This document shows, in pieces, positions 38,948 through 48,082 of a stretch of DNA of 64,000 bases. A program made the position numbers and the translations under genes. Source of the stretch: G963664115 sp965216035. GTDB lineage: Bacteria > Acidobacteriota > Terriglobia > 20CM-2-55-15. The first letter of the stretch is position 1; each line of letters opens with the position of its first letter. The stretch covers positions 558,001 to 622,000 of the forward strand of contig CBDCFM010000020.1 of assembly GCA_965216035.1 (NCBI GenBank), written 5' to 3'. The notes beneath the pieces were generated by a model. It worked only from the letters and a program-made list of their open reading frames with translations, was not told where the DNA came from and did no database searches.

Positions 38948-40491
38948 TGACCGAAGAACACACGAACGTGGCTGATTTCCTGCTGAAAGGAAAGGATCCG
39001 GACCGGATCGCCCTCCAGTTTGTTCACCTGGAGGTCAGCTACGGTCAGTTGCAGCAGCGGATGGCTCAAGTTGCGAAGTGGGTTCTGAGGATGGGAGGGC
39101 GGAAAGGCGATCGGATCATCATCGTTGGCAAGAACTCTCCGTTCTGGGTCGGGGCCTACCTCGGTATCATGCGAGCCGGACTGGTTAGCGTGCCTGTATC
39201 GACAACCGTTTCAGGAGCAGACCTTGAGTATGTGCGACAGGCCACAGACGCACGGATCGTGTTTGCTGAACGTGGGTTTGTCCTGCGGGAGGGTCTGAAG
39301 CTGGGATCCATTCACCTGGTCACCGACGTCGATGTGGAGAACCTGCCGAACGTGCTGTCACAACGTGAGTTCGGGGCTATCGAGTCCGAGGACAAAGCTG
39401 ATGGAGTGACTCTTCCTTCGATCCATAGTGACGACTTGGCAGCGCTAATGTTTACGTCCGGTTCCACGGCCGCGCCCCGCGGCGTCATGATTTCGCACAG
39501 GAATATAACCGCCAATACGGAATCGATCCTCCGCTTCCTTCAACTGCAGGAGCAGGACCGGATCATGGCCGTCTTGCCATTTTACTATTGTTTCGGTACA
39601 TCGCTGCTGCATACGCACTTGCGCGTGGGCGGCGCGCTGGTCGTCGATAACCGATTCATGTATCCGGAGACTGTCCTCGAACGGATGATAGCCACGGAGT
39701 GTACAGGCTTCGCCGGTGTGCCGAGCCATTTTCAGATACTCTTGCGGAACTCCACCCTCTCGAAGAAGCAGTTTCCTCACCTCCGCTACGTGCAACAGGC
39801 GGGCGGGCGCCTGGTTAGTTCCGACGTTCGTAATTTGCGCGAAGCGCTACCAGATACGCAAGTCTTCATCATGTATGGGCAGACGGAGGCTACTGCGCGA
39901 CTGTCCTACTTGCCTCCGGAGTTCCTGGAAACGAAACCCGGCTCGATCGGGAAGGGAATGCCGGGTGTGCAATTGCGGGTTTTGAAGGAATCCGGCGTGG
40001 AAGTGCGACCTGGCGAAGTCGGTGAGATTACCGCGACGGGGCACAATATCGCTCGTGGGTATTGGGGTGCTCCAGATGAGTCGGCCGACTCCTTCAGGGA
40101 CGGCGTACTCTACACGGGAGACCTGGCGACGGTAGATGAAGATGGCTTTATGTATATCGTCGATCGGGCCAGGGACGTCCTGAAGTGCGGCGGCGAGCGG
40201 GTGAGTGCGCGTCAACTCGAGGAGCAGATGATGAAATTCGAGGAACTCCTCGAAGCAGCAGTCATCGGAATGGCAGACGATGTTCTGGGGGAATCCGTGA
40301 AGGCGTTTGTAGTTCCACGACACTCGATTTACCACGGACTAGAAGATCGTGTGCGACATTTCTGCAAGAGCCATATGCCACCACAACTCGTTCCCAAAGA
40401 GATCGTTGTGCTTTCGGAGTTGCCCAGGAACGACGCCGGGAAGGTCTTGAAGACCAGGCTCAAGGAGTTGCAGTCAGTAGGGTCCATCTGA
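38947..40491 (+). CDS. AMP-dependent acyl-CoA/acyl-ACP ligase (514 aa)
   Basis: ANL-superfamily enzyme that adenylates a carboxylic acid and passes it to a thiol, here probably the ACP two genes upstream. Motifs: MFTSGSTAAPRGVMISH, YGQTEATAR, YTGDLATVDEDGF, IVDRARDVLKCGGERV and, near the end, NDAGKVLKTRL with the catalytic Lys. GTG 38947 shares its G with the upstream TAG; the frame is open further upstream but only within nadE-like coding sequence. Ligases of this kind recur in exosortase-associated exopolysaccharide loci. The substrate is unknown. Confidence 0.9.
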   Translation: MTEEHTNVADFLLKGKDPDRIALQFVHLEVSYGQLQQRMAQVAKWVLRMGGRKGDRIIIVGKNSPFWVGAYLGIMRAGLVSVPVSTTVSGADLEYVRQATDARIVFAERGFVLREGLKLGSIHLVTDVDVENLPNVLSQREFGAIESEDKADGVTLPSIHSDDLAALMFTSGSTAAPRGVMISHRNITANTESILRFLQLQEQDRIMAVLPFYYCFGTSLLHTHLRVGGALVVDNRFMYPETVLERMIATECTGFAGVPSHFQILLRNSTLSKKQFPHLRYVQQAGGRLVSSDVRNLREALPDTQVFIMYGQTEATARLSYLPPEFLETKPGSIGKGMPGVQLRVLKESGVEVRPGEVGEITATGHNIARGYWGAPDESADSFRDGVLYTGDLATVDEDGFMYIVDRARDVLKCGGERVSARQLEEQMMKFEELLEAAVIGMADDVLGESVKAFVVPRHSIYHGLEDRVRHFCKSHMPPQLVPKEIVVLSELPRNDAGKVLKTRLKELQSVGSI

Positions 40492-41219
40492 TCAATACAT
40501 GCAGAGAAGTTTTCCGATCTGACCTTCTGGTGATCACCCGACCCACCGTTATCGAGGTCCTCCTGTCCGATTCGGTTCGACTGCAAGGAGATACCACGGT
40601 TTTCCCGCCTCCATGAAAGAGCCTTCCGAAATGAATAGCCGATCAGACACAAGGACATGAATCGTTCTGGTACCTGCGTTCATGACGATCGGGTCAATTT
40701 GATCTGGCGCGTTTCCTATCGGCCGTGGTTCGTTAGACGGCAGTAGGACGAGAGGCGGAGTGGGCCCCTGACCAGCATGTCCTCTCGGACACTGAAATCG
40801 GAGGATTGGATTGCAAATTATTGATTTCATTCATACTTAAGCCTTCAGGGGCTCGGTCCATACGGATAATTGACACTCTGATGGCGAATCATAAATTGTT
40901 GATTGTAATGCAGTAGTCTCCGAAAGCAGCCTCATACTGTCAGATATTTAACACTACCATCCAAAGCGTACGTTCTTACGTATAACGTTGCAATAAAATG
41001 GGATAGCGTAGTTGGGATGAGATCCAATCTCCGATTGGCATTCTGATCGTAGGGAATTTTTACAATATCCTAACTCACATGGAATTAACACTTGCGCAGC
41101 TTTCCCACTCTTGTGCAAGACTAGCGTGACGGCTTTCGTTACGGTTTTCAGCCTGCAGCGTCACTCGCCTTCCCCACAATTTTCAATCAAATCAGTTACT
41201 TATATCTTTGGAGCGTTGG
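40492..41219. other. Gene-free, AT-richer stretch before the first IS256 copy
   Basis: No supported gene. From about 40820 the sequence becomes visibly richer in A and T. A TTGACA at 40870-40875 with TAAATT 16 bases on is a possible promoter, and TTATATC near 41199 is a possible -10. These may be promoters of the VPEGG-CTERM genes now separated from them by the IS256 insertion. Inference only. Confidence 0.4.
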
Positions 41220-42605
41220 GAGTTATAACCGAATCTGGTGTTTGAGGGATTGAAGAAAAGCGGCGTATCTGGTTGATTTGTTGTTTACAAGACTTCAAAG
41301 CAACCAAAGGAGATACGCCACTATGAGTAAGAGTATCGTTATTGAACTGGAAGATCGAGAAGCGATTGCAGACCCAGTGACCGACCTGCTACGAACGGGG
41401 GCGCAAGAGCTGATCCAACGCGCTGTGGAAGCCGAACTGTCCGAACTGCTATCCCAGCACGGCGATCGGCGAACCGAGACGGGGAAGGCTGGAGTGGTGC
41501 GCAACGGTTATCTGCCTGAACGCGAGCTGCAGACTGGCCTGGGTCCGGTAACGGTGCAAATCCCGAAGGTGCGCGCCAAGATGGGCGAAGCTGTGACGTT
41601 CCGCTCGGCCCTGGTACCCCCCTACATTTGGAAGACGCAGTCGATGGAAGCCGCCGTGCCGTGGTTGTATTTGAAAGGCGTCTCCAGCGGCGAGATGGGT
41701 GACGCCCTGAAAGTTCTTGTCGGTCCGAAGGCGCAGGGCCTGTCAGCGAGCACGGTATCGCGCTTGAAACAGGTCTGGGCTGAAGAGTACCGCATCGGGT
41801 GCGACCAGCGTTTGGACGCCGACCGCTGGGTCTATGTCTGGGCCGACGGTATCTACAGCGGACTTCGAGCCGAACAAACCAAGTTGTGTGCGTTGGTCGT
41901 AATCGGCGTGAATGAACGCGGAGAGAAGCGTTTTCTGGCGATCGAAGACGGTGTACGGGAATCGACACAGAGTTGGCGTGAGGTCTTGTTGAAGCTGAAG
42001 TCCCGAGGGATGAATATTCCGAAGTTGGCCATCGGTGACGGGGCGATGGGGTTCTGGGCCGCACTGGAGGAAATCTATCCCCAGACACGCCAACAACGCT
42101 GCTGGATGCACAAGACCATGAATGTGCTCAACTGCTTACCCAAGTCGGTCCAGGCGAAAGCGAAACAGGCACTGCACGCGATCTGGAAGGCCGAGACACT
42201 GGCAGACGCCGAGAAGGCATTCGATCTGTTCATTGAAACCTATGAGCCGAAGTATCCGAAAGCCACTGTCTGCCTGCAGAAAGACAGAGAAGAACTGCTG
42301 GCCTTTTACGGCTTTCCGGCCAAGCACTGGCAGAGCATCCGAACGACCAATCCCATTGAATCGACCTTTGCCACCATTCGACACCGAACCAAGCGATCCA
42401 GAGGCTGCCTGACACGGCATGGAATGCTGCACATGATGTTCAAGCTGGGTCAGTGCGCTGAGAAGAACTGGCGACGATTACGAGGATTCGATGATCTGGT
42501 CAAGGTGACTACTGGAGTGAAATTCAACGATGGAATCGAAGTGACAAAGCTCGATCAGACCGCCGCTTGAATCAATCTCCTAAACACCACTTTTGACAAT
42601 AACTC
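41220..42605 (+). mobile_element. IS256-family insertion sequence, copy 1, complete, 1386 bp
   Basis: Ends are GAGTTATAACC (41220) and GACAATAACTC (42605), imperfect inverted repeats continuing with TGGTGTTT on each side. A 9-bp target duplication GAGCGTTGG flanks it (41211-41219 and 42606-42614). An inverted copy of the same length is at 51067-52452. The element ends 33 bases before the first VPEGG-CTERM gene. Confidence 0.94.
41323..42570 (+). CDS. IS256-family (Mutator-type) transposase, copy 1
   Basis: DDE transposase of 415 aa. Motifs: ELLSQHGDRR, RNGYLPERELQTGLGPV, YVWADGIYSG (first Asp), AIGDGAMGFWAAL (second Asp), RCWMHKTMNVLN and TTNPIESTFATIRHRTKRSRG (Glu). ATG 41323 has an excellent ribosome site AAGGAGAT; the frame also extends to a TTG at 41278. 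Differs from copy 2 at about ten residues. Confidence 0.95.
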   Translation: MSKSIVIELEDREAIADPVTDLLRTGAQELIQRAVEAELSELLSQHGDRRTETGKAGVVRNGYLPERELQTGLGPVTVQIPKVRAKMGEAVTFRSALVPPYIWKTQSMEAAVPWLYLKGVSSGEMGDALKVLVGPKAQGLSASTVSRLKQVWAEEYRIGCDQRLDADRWVYVWADGIYSGLRAEQTKLCALVVIGVNERGEKRFLAIEDGVRESTQSWREVLLKLKSRGMNIPKLAIGDGAMGFWAALEEIYPQTRQQRCWMHKTMNVLNCLPKSVQAKAKQALHAIWKAETLADAEKAFDLFIETYEPKYPKATVCLQKDREELLAFYGFPAKHWQSIRTTNPIESTFATIRHRTKRSRGCLTRHGMLHMMFKLGQCAEKNWRRLRGFDDLVKVTTGVKFNDGIEVTKLDQTAA

Positions 42606-42637
42606 GAGCGTTGGGTGCAAACACTTAATCGAAAGCT

Positions 42638-43285
42638 ATGAACCTGAACACCAAACTAAGGATACGAATGTCACATACACCACTAAGAAGAACAGCAATC
42701 GCATGCGGCCTCGCCCTTGTGATCGGTTTAACGGCGGCACCAGATGCCCATGCTGACCAGATTGACGGAACGCTTCATTTTACGGGTACCGGGATGCTGG
42801 ATTCCTCGATCCCGACGTCGACGCAGTTTACGAGTTTCAGTAATGTAAAGGTTCAGACCGGTACAACAAGCGGCGACTATGCGGGGACAGACGGAATATC
42901 AGTTGAGATGACTCCGTTCACGTTCTGGCCGGATCTATCTCCCGTGCCTGTGGTGCCGTTGTGGGCGTTTGAGCACAACGACAAGACCTATGCTTTCGAC
43001 CTCCACGAGCTCACCTCCGTTATGCGGCTCAGTATTGGCACTTTTCAGCTTCTGTCCCTGAAAGGCAATGGATCAGCAAGAATCGACGGCTTTGACCCTA
43101 CGCCCGGTACATGGGCGTTATCGACCCAGGGTGGTAACGCGACGTTGAGCTTTTCAGCGCAAACTACGGCTGAGCCTGCGCCTACGGTACCCGAAGGTGG
43201 AAACACCATGCTGATGCTGGTGATTGGCTGCTCGGTCACAGGTTTTCTCAATCGCCGTCGGTTTGTCTTTCAAAGCGACAAATAA
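42638..43285 (+). CDS. Secreted protein with VPEGG-type C-terminal sorting signal (215 aa)
   Basis: Starts with a signal peptide (RRTAIACGLALVIGL, cleavage probably near DAHA-DQ), then a body of mainly beta-type sequence (GTLHFTGTGML, FTSFSNVKV, PLWAFEHNDKTYAFDL), and ends in VPEGGNTMLMLVIGCSVTGF followed by NRRR. The tail has the three parts of a PEP-CTERM-type signal: short motif, hydrophobic helix, basic cluster. VPEGG is a variant of the VPEP motif, so export by the Sec route and processing by an exosortase is expected; no exosortase gene is in the window. ATG 42638 or ATG 42668 (with a TAAGGA-like site) may be the start. Function of the body unknown; paralogous to the next gene. Confidence 0.82.
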   Translation: MNLNTKLRIRMSHTPLRRTAIACGLALVIGLTAAPDAHADQIDGTLHFTGTGMLDSSIPTSTQFTSFSNVKVQTGTTSGDYAGTDGISVEMTPFTFWPDLSPVPVVPLWAFEHNDKTYAFDLHELTSVMRLSIGTFQLLSLKGNGSARIDGFDPTPGTWALSTQGGNATLSFSAQTTAEPAPTVPEGGNTMLMLVIGCSVTGFLNRRRFVFQSDK

Positions 43286-43297
43286 GCGCGCACTTTA

Positions 43298-43957
43298 ATG
43301 ATCTTTCGAACAACAATCACGAGGACAACAATGACGCGAAAAACCTCAAGAATATGGGTCACATTCCTTGGAATAGCCCTAGTAGCAGCGTTTTCCGGCG
43401 TGCAGGACGCACAGGCGGACCCGATCCACGGTACGATTGACTTTACTGGCAGCTTTACGCTGAATAGTGCTACGTTCGTAAATGGCACTGCGTTTACCTC
43501 CTTTTCCGGGGTAGCCGTTGCGGAGGGTACCGCTACCGGAGCCTACGCCGGTGTGCCCGACGGTGACCCTGATCCTAGTCCGGCAGTCACGATGCAGATC
43601 TTCCAGTTTGATCCGGTGCTGGACCCCTCGCCTCTCAATCCGCTGTGGGCCTTCGCCTACGGTGGCACGACCTACTCTTTTGCGCTCAATAGCGTCAGCG
43701 TTCTCTACCATGACGCGGATTTTCTGTGGTTGGGCGGGTCCGGCGTTGCTTCGATCGACGACGGTAGCGGCACATTCGCTGACACAGCGGGCAGCTGGCA
43801 ATTTACGGGTAACAGTGGTGGAGGAGAATTCGGCTTTTCAGCGAATACGACTGTTCCCGAAGGTGGAAACTCCCTGATGTTATTGGGAATGGCGCTTGCA
43901 GCGATCGGGTTCGTTGCCCGTCGGCTGCCTGGCGTAACAATCGTGAATCGAAGTTGA
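43298..43957 (+). CDS. Secreted protein with VPEGG-type C-terminal sorting signal, paralogue (219 aa)
   Basis: Same architecture as the preceding gene, 12 bases after its stop: signal peptide (VTFLGIALVAAFSGV, cleavage near AQA-DP), body with GTIDFTGSFTLN, FTSFSGVAV, PLWAFAYGGTTYSFAL and a GSGVASIDDGSG segment, and tail VPEGGNSLMLLGMALAAIGF followed by ARR. Starts at ATG 43298 or, more likely, ATG 43331. The shared order FTG...FTSFSxVxV...PLWAF...YxFxL marks the pair as a tandem duplication. Both are probably exported and retained at the cell surface or released with extracellular polymer. Confidence 0.83.
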   Translation: MIFRTTITRTTMTRKTSRIWVTFLGIALVAAFSGVQDAQADPIHGTIDFTGSFTLNSATFVNGTAFTSFSGVAVAEGTATGAYAGVPDGDPDPSPAVTMQIFQFDPVLDPSPLNPLWAFAYGGTTYSFALNSVSVLYHDADFLWLGGSGVASIDDGSGTFADTAGSWQFTGNSGGGEFGFSANTTVPEGGNSLMLLGMALAAIGFVARRLPGVTIVNRS

Positions 43958-43992
43958 ACTCTTCGTTAAGCTGCGAACAAGACTATGCTCTG

Positions 43993-44026
43993 AGCCCGGC
44001 AAACCTTCAAGGTTCGCCGGGCTTTT
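43993..44026 (+). terminator. Rho-independent terminator after the VPEGG-CTERM pair
   Basis: AGCCCGGC (43993-44000) pairs with GCCGGGCT (about 44016-44022) and the inner AAACC/GGTT extends the stem; TTTT follows at 44023-44026. It lies 36 bases after the stop at 43957. Confidence 0.85.
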
Positions 44027-44177
44027 CCGCGTTCGCTCCTCATCTTCTGACCGTCTTCGGAGCCCCTCTCGCTTGAATTCCTCACCACCATTCTAAGGTT
44101 CATGCGGAGGGGTTCGTGAAGGAATTTCAGGGTGGTGGGTGTCGGTGCGGTTCAATCGAGGGGCGTGATATAGACAA

Positions 44178-45050
44178 TCACTCCTTGGCTTCCGCGATCT
44201 GAAGCAGATATTCACCGTATCCACTTTTCTGGAGCCCCTCGGCGAGGTGAGCCAATTGGGCTCGGTCGATGAAGCCCATCCGATAGGCTATTTCTTCGGG
44301 TACGGCGATTCGAAGGCCCTGCCGGCGCTCGATGGCGCCTATAAACGCCGTTGCTTCTGCGAGAGAATCCACGGTGCCTGTATCTAACCAGGCCATTCCC
44401 CGACCGAACACTTCTATGCGCAGGGTTCCCTTCTCCAGGTAACGTCGATTCACCTCGGTAATTTCGTACTCGCCGCGATCGGACTTCTTGAGGGCTGACG
44501 CGATCGAAGCGACTTCGTTATCGTAGAAGTACAGACCCGTTACGGCGAGATTCGACTTGGGGTGGGCCGGCTTCTCCTCAATGCCCACGACTGTCCCGTC
44601 TGAGGCCACTTCCGCGACCCCGTAGCGTTCGGGATCATCAACTCTGCAACCGAAGATCCTGGCTCCGGATTCTTGAGACGCCGCGTTCTGCAGGATCGAC
44701 GGCAGGCCCTGCCCGTAAAAAATGTTGTCGCCCAGCACAAGGGCTACGGAACCGGAACCAATGAAGTCCCGACCAATGATAAAAGCCTGGGCAAGACCCT
44801 CCGGGGTGGGTTGTTCAGCGTAGGTAATGTTGATCCCCCAGCCCTGACCATTTCCCAGCAAGTTCTCGAACAGCGGTAGATCGTGCGGCGTCGAGATCAG
44901 GAGCAAATCTCGAATACCGGCGAGCATCAGAGTTGCCAGGGGATAATAGACCATCGGTTTGTCGTATATGGGAAGTAGTTGCTTGCTCACCGCCCGGGTA
45001 ATCGGGTACAGCCGGGAACCGGATCCGCCTGCGAGAATGATGCCTTTCAA
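44178..45050 (-). CDS. rfbA: Glucose-1-phosphate thymidylyltransferase
   Basis: Makes dTDP-glucose from glucose-1-phosphate and dTTP, the first step of dTDP-rhamnose synthesis. From the TTG at 45050-45048 the protein is 290 aa, the family's normal length: KGIILAGGSGSRLYP (nucleotide-binding signature), SKQLLPIYDKPMVYYPL, LVLGDNIFYG, VGIEEKPAHPKSN and GMAWLDTGT. The frame runs further upstream but only inside rfbB. The TTG overlaps the rfbB stop as TTGA, so the two are translationally coupled. rfbC and rfbD are not visible in the window. Confidence 0.95.
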   Translation of the reverse strand: MKGIILAGGSGSRLYPITRAVSKQLLPIYDKPMVYYPLATLMLAGIRDLLLISTPHDLPLFENLLGNGQGWGINITYAEQPTPEGLAQAFIIGRDFIGSGSVALVLGDNIFYGQGLPSILQNAASQESGARIFGCRVDDPERYGVAEVASDGTVVGIEEKPAHPKSNLAVTGLYFYDNEVASIASALKKSDRGEYEITEVNRRYLEKGTLRIEVFGRGMAWLDTGTVDSLAEATAFIGAIERRQGLRIAVPEEIAYRMGFIDRAQLAHLAEGLQKSGYGEYLLQIAEAKE

Positions 45051-46147
45051 TCCTGCCCCCCTGCCTGAAGTCCTAGTCGCTCTCCCCTGTATGCGCCGGA
45101 TCGCACGCGCTCCCACCACCATCGATTTTCGAGGTACCACTCCACGGTCTCTTTGAGTCCCTCCTCAAAAGTGCGTGCGGGCGTCCAGCCCAGTTCGTTT
45201 CTGATTTTTGATGAATCAATTGCATAGCGGTGATCGTGGCCGGGTCGATCGGCAACAAATTCGATCAGGTCACGGCGTCGATCACAACGTTCGGCCGGGA
45301 CCAGTGTGTCAACGATGTCCGTGATTGTGGACACAACGTCGATGTTGCGCCGTTCGGCCGCGCCACCGATTACGTAGGTCTGTCCCACCACTCCCCCTTC
45401 AAGGACGCGGAGAATCGCCGAGACGTGATCGTCGACATGGAGCCAGTCCCTTATGTTTTTGCCCTGTCCATAAACGGGCAGAGGCTTTTCCTCAATGGCG
45501 TTGAGAATCACGAGCGGAATAAGCTTTTCGAGAAACTGATACGGACCATAATTGTTGGAGCAATTGGTTATCAGGATTGGAAGCCTATACGTGCGGCCCC
45601 ATGCTCTCACCAGATGGTCGGCCCCGGCCTTTGTGGCCGAGTAGGGAGAACTCGGGTCATATGCGGTCGCCTCGGTGAAATACCCCGTTGCCGCCAGTGC
45701 ACCATACACCTCATCGGTGGACACATGATGAAAGCGAAACGTCGTTTTTTCCGCGTCCGGCAGGTTCCGCCAGTAGCGACGGGCCTGGTCCAGCAGATTG
45801 AATGTGCCAATGAGATTTGTGGTAATGAAATCACCCGGCCCGTCAATGGAGCGGTCGACGTGCGATTCGGCTGCCAGGTGGATTACAGCTCCCGGGTGAG
45901 TGTCATCGAAGAGCCCCTCGAGGGCTGTCCTGTTACGAATGTCGATCTGCTCGAACCTGTAGTTTGGGGCGCCTTCCACATCCTTGAGAGAATCCAGGTT
46001 TCCTGCGTAGGTGAGACGGTCTACGTTGGTTACTTGGGCGGTGGATTCCTGGACAACTGTTCTAACCAGAGCAGATCCAATGAATCCAGCACCACCGGTG
46101 ATCAAAACACGTTGGCCTTCGAGGAAGGCAAATTCGCCCGTTCGCAT
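45047..46147 (-). CDS. rfbB: dTDP-glucose 4,6-dehydratase
   Basis: Converts dTDP-glucose to dTDP-4-keto-6-deoxyglucose. Extended SDR family, 366 aa: NAD-binding GGAGFIGS at 18-25, HLAAESHVDRSI, catalytic STDEVYG, and YSATKAGADH with the Tyr-x3-Lys pair; NNYGPYQFLEKLIP and DWLHVDDH also match. ATG at 46147-46145. It precedes rfbA with a 4-base overlap and supplies deoxysugar precursors to the polysaccharide locus or to glycosylation of the NRPS product. The plus strand carries a long open frame that is only a shadow. Confidence 0.95.
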   Translation of the reverse strand: MRTGEFAFLEGQRVLITGGAGFIGSALVRTVVQESTAQVTNVDRLTYAGNLDSLKDVEGAPNYRFEQIDIRNRTALEGLFDDTHPGAVIHLAAESHVDRSIDGPGDFITTNLIGTFNLLDQARRYWRNLPDAEKTTFRFHHVSTDEVYGALAATGYFTEATAYDPSSPYSATKAGADHLVRAWGRTYRLPILITNCSNNYGPYQFLEKLIPLVILNAIEEKPLPVYGQGKNIRDWLHVDDHVSAILRVLEGGVVGQTYVIGGAAERRNIDVVSTITDIVDTLVPAERCDRRRDLIEFVADRPGHDHRYAIDSSKIRNELGWTPARTFEEGLKETVEWYLENRWWWERVRSGAYRGERLGLQAGGQD

Positions 46148-46916
46148 ACAGTCTCGTTTCGGAAGGTTCCATCTGTCAGAGTGGAGTCAAACCCTTTTGA
46201 TCAGTGTCTTCAACTCGAACGTCCGAGCCATGGATACCGCGGTCTTATCCTCACGGTCGGCATGTCGGCGATCTTCTGCTTTACAAAGTGTAACGCAATG
46301 ATGGACGTGGATAGTTGGGATATTGAACCACCCTCAACACTAACGACAACGCCAGCGCCGAGGAGCAGCGACTATTCGGGGCAGAGACACCCGTATTCAC
46401 CAAAACGCTCGGGCGCATGACGCGCGATGAGTTCTTAGAGCGACGCGAACGATGGGGTTTATCCGCAGTGTCAGTCGCTGGGTTGGACGAAAGCAACCAA
46501 ACCTCGAGGATCTCGGTGTAAAAACCGATCTCGATCAGCCTCCCAGCCTCGCCTGGCGCCACCTCATCTGAAGGGAATACGCGTCGGCCGCCCCCTTGAA
46601 AAACCTGAAGACGGGACAGGGTTAGGCCCAAGGTGAATTCAAAGGGCATCAACAGATGCGTCCGATACCCTAATTCTTCTGGCGTCCGTTCGGACCATCC
46701 TGCCTCAAGGATTTGCGATTGAACTGTAGCTTTGCTTCCTGGAGTTCAAGGTCAAAGGGCTTGACAAAGGAACTTCCGGATCACAGACTTATTTTTTCAT
46801 CCAACGCCTGTGCCGCCACATATAATCACTGGATTTAGGGTTCAGTCGGTCGGTTTAACTCGATTCTTTCGGACAACCGGGTCCATGACGACCTCGGTGC
46901 CGTTGTCTACGGAGGA
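46148..46916. other. Gene-free stretch between divergent rfbBA and the NusG-like gene
   Basis: About 770 bases that should hold promoters for both directions. A plus-strand frame around 46345-46520 translates to text such as RMTRDEFLERRERWGLSAV but has no good start and no recognised family; it could be a gene remnant. I found no clear terminator or repeat. Confidence 0.4.
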
Positions 46917-47480
46917 ATGGAATCCGCTCAACGTGACTGTCACTCCTGGTACGCGCTTCAGGTCAGACCCCGATTTGAAAAGGCCGTGGCGCACAACCTC
47001 CAGTCCAAGGGATTCGAGGAACTGCTTCCCTCATACCGGTGCCGTCGGCAGTGGTCGGACCGTGTGAAAGAATTCGAACTTCCGTTGTTCCCAGGTTACG
47101 TTTTTTGCAGGTTCAATATCGACGACCGTTTCCCGATTTTAGTCGTACCCGGTGTGACTTCGATCGTGGGGGCCGGAAGATCGCCCAGTGCCATCGACGA
47201 ACAGGAGATTGAAAATCTGCGTTCCGTTCTCGAGTCTGGCGTTCCGTACCAACCCGGGCCATTCATTTCGGTTGGCCAGACTGTGTCCGTAGAGCATGGA
47301 GTGCTGCAAGGCCTGGAAGGCAGCGTCACGATGGTGAAGACCGAGTTCCGCCTGATCATATCGGTCTCGTTGCTACAGCGCTCCGTTGCTGTTGAGATCG
47401 ATCGTGACTGCGTAAAGCCGGTAAACCGTCCGAGACCGAGTTCCACGGAAAACTTTGTCGCCAGATATCACCGGGCCTGA
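46917..47480 (+). CDS. NusG/RfaH-like transcription elongation factor (UpxY type)
   Basis: 187 aa. N-terminal NGN domain: HSWYALQVRPRFEKAVA, then LPLFPGYVFCRF and VVPGVTSIVG; C-terminal KOW-like segment VGQTVSVEHGVLQGLEGSV. Besides housekeeping NusG, such specialised paralogues (RfaH, UpxY, LoaP) load on RNA polymerase and prevent early termination in long polysaccharide or antibiotic operons. The surrounding sugar genes and the 16-40 kb biosynthetic operons fit that role. ATG 46917 follows GGAGG very closely (46911-46915), which is unusual spacing, but no other in-frame start exists. Confidence 0.85.
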   Translation: MESAQRDCHSWYALQVRPRFEKAVAHNLQSKGFEELLPSYRCRRQWSDRVKEFELPLFPGYVFCRFNIDDRFPILVVPGVTSIVGAGRSPSAIDEQEIENLRSVLESGVPYQPGPFISVGQTVSVEHGVLQGLEGSVTMVKTEFRLIISVSLLQRSVAVEIDRDCVKPVNRPRPSSTENFVARYHRA

Positions 47481-48082
47481 TGCCCTCGATCAGCAAGCGT
47501 GTATGTTCGGGCAGGCGAAATCCGTCTCAAGACTGACCTGCCATCTCAAGACTCCCAGATCAACTCTTGAAAATGCGCTCCGGCGCTGAACGATCGTGCT
47601 GGAACTGGCCTCCGCTCGCCGTTCGGTTTGGAGGGTCAAGCTCGCTGACAGCGGTGCCCCGTGACTGCCCATTAATTGCGCGCACAGAGAGCGCACAGTC
47701 TGGTTCCGAAGTGAGCCGTGAGCTGCTGAACTCCGGGTCCTATCAGATGGTTGTCTGAGCAGGTGTCGTCAGACTTGACAATCCGCAAAGAAGATTTTCG
47801 CTCCGTAACTCATTGTGAGGCCTTGGTTTGGCCTTGGGAGTGGCCAAACACCCGCTCAAACTGTCGGACTTCGTTACAATTTGGCTGAAATCCGCTTCTG
47901 AAGTATAAAGTGTTGAAAAAAATATATTTAGTATTCCTGAGGCGGCTTCTAAAGCTGTTTCGCTGGGTTCAGTGCCCGATTTCGTTACACATCGGAGCGG
48001 GGCGTCGGCGGGTCAAGGGCGTGTCCGCCCAAGAAAATCAAGGCCAAATTACGTATAAGACAATTAGAACTAGTCACTTATA
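47481..48082. other. Gene-free stretch, probably regulatory
   Basis: About 600 bases without a supported gene. A TTGACA at 47777-47782 and an AT-rich run around 47910-47940 (AAAAAAATATATTTAG) are the visible promoter-like features. It leads into the candidate structured RNA at 48083. Confidence 0.4.

Noticed and set aside
45230..46420. A 396-codon plus-strand frame over rfbB
   Set aside because: Complement of a dehydratase with all catalytic motifs; the plus-strand product has no family features.
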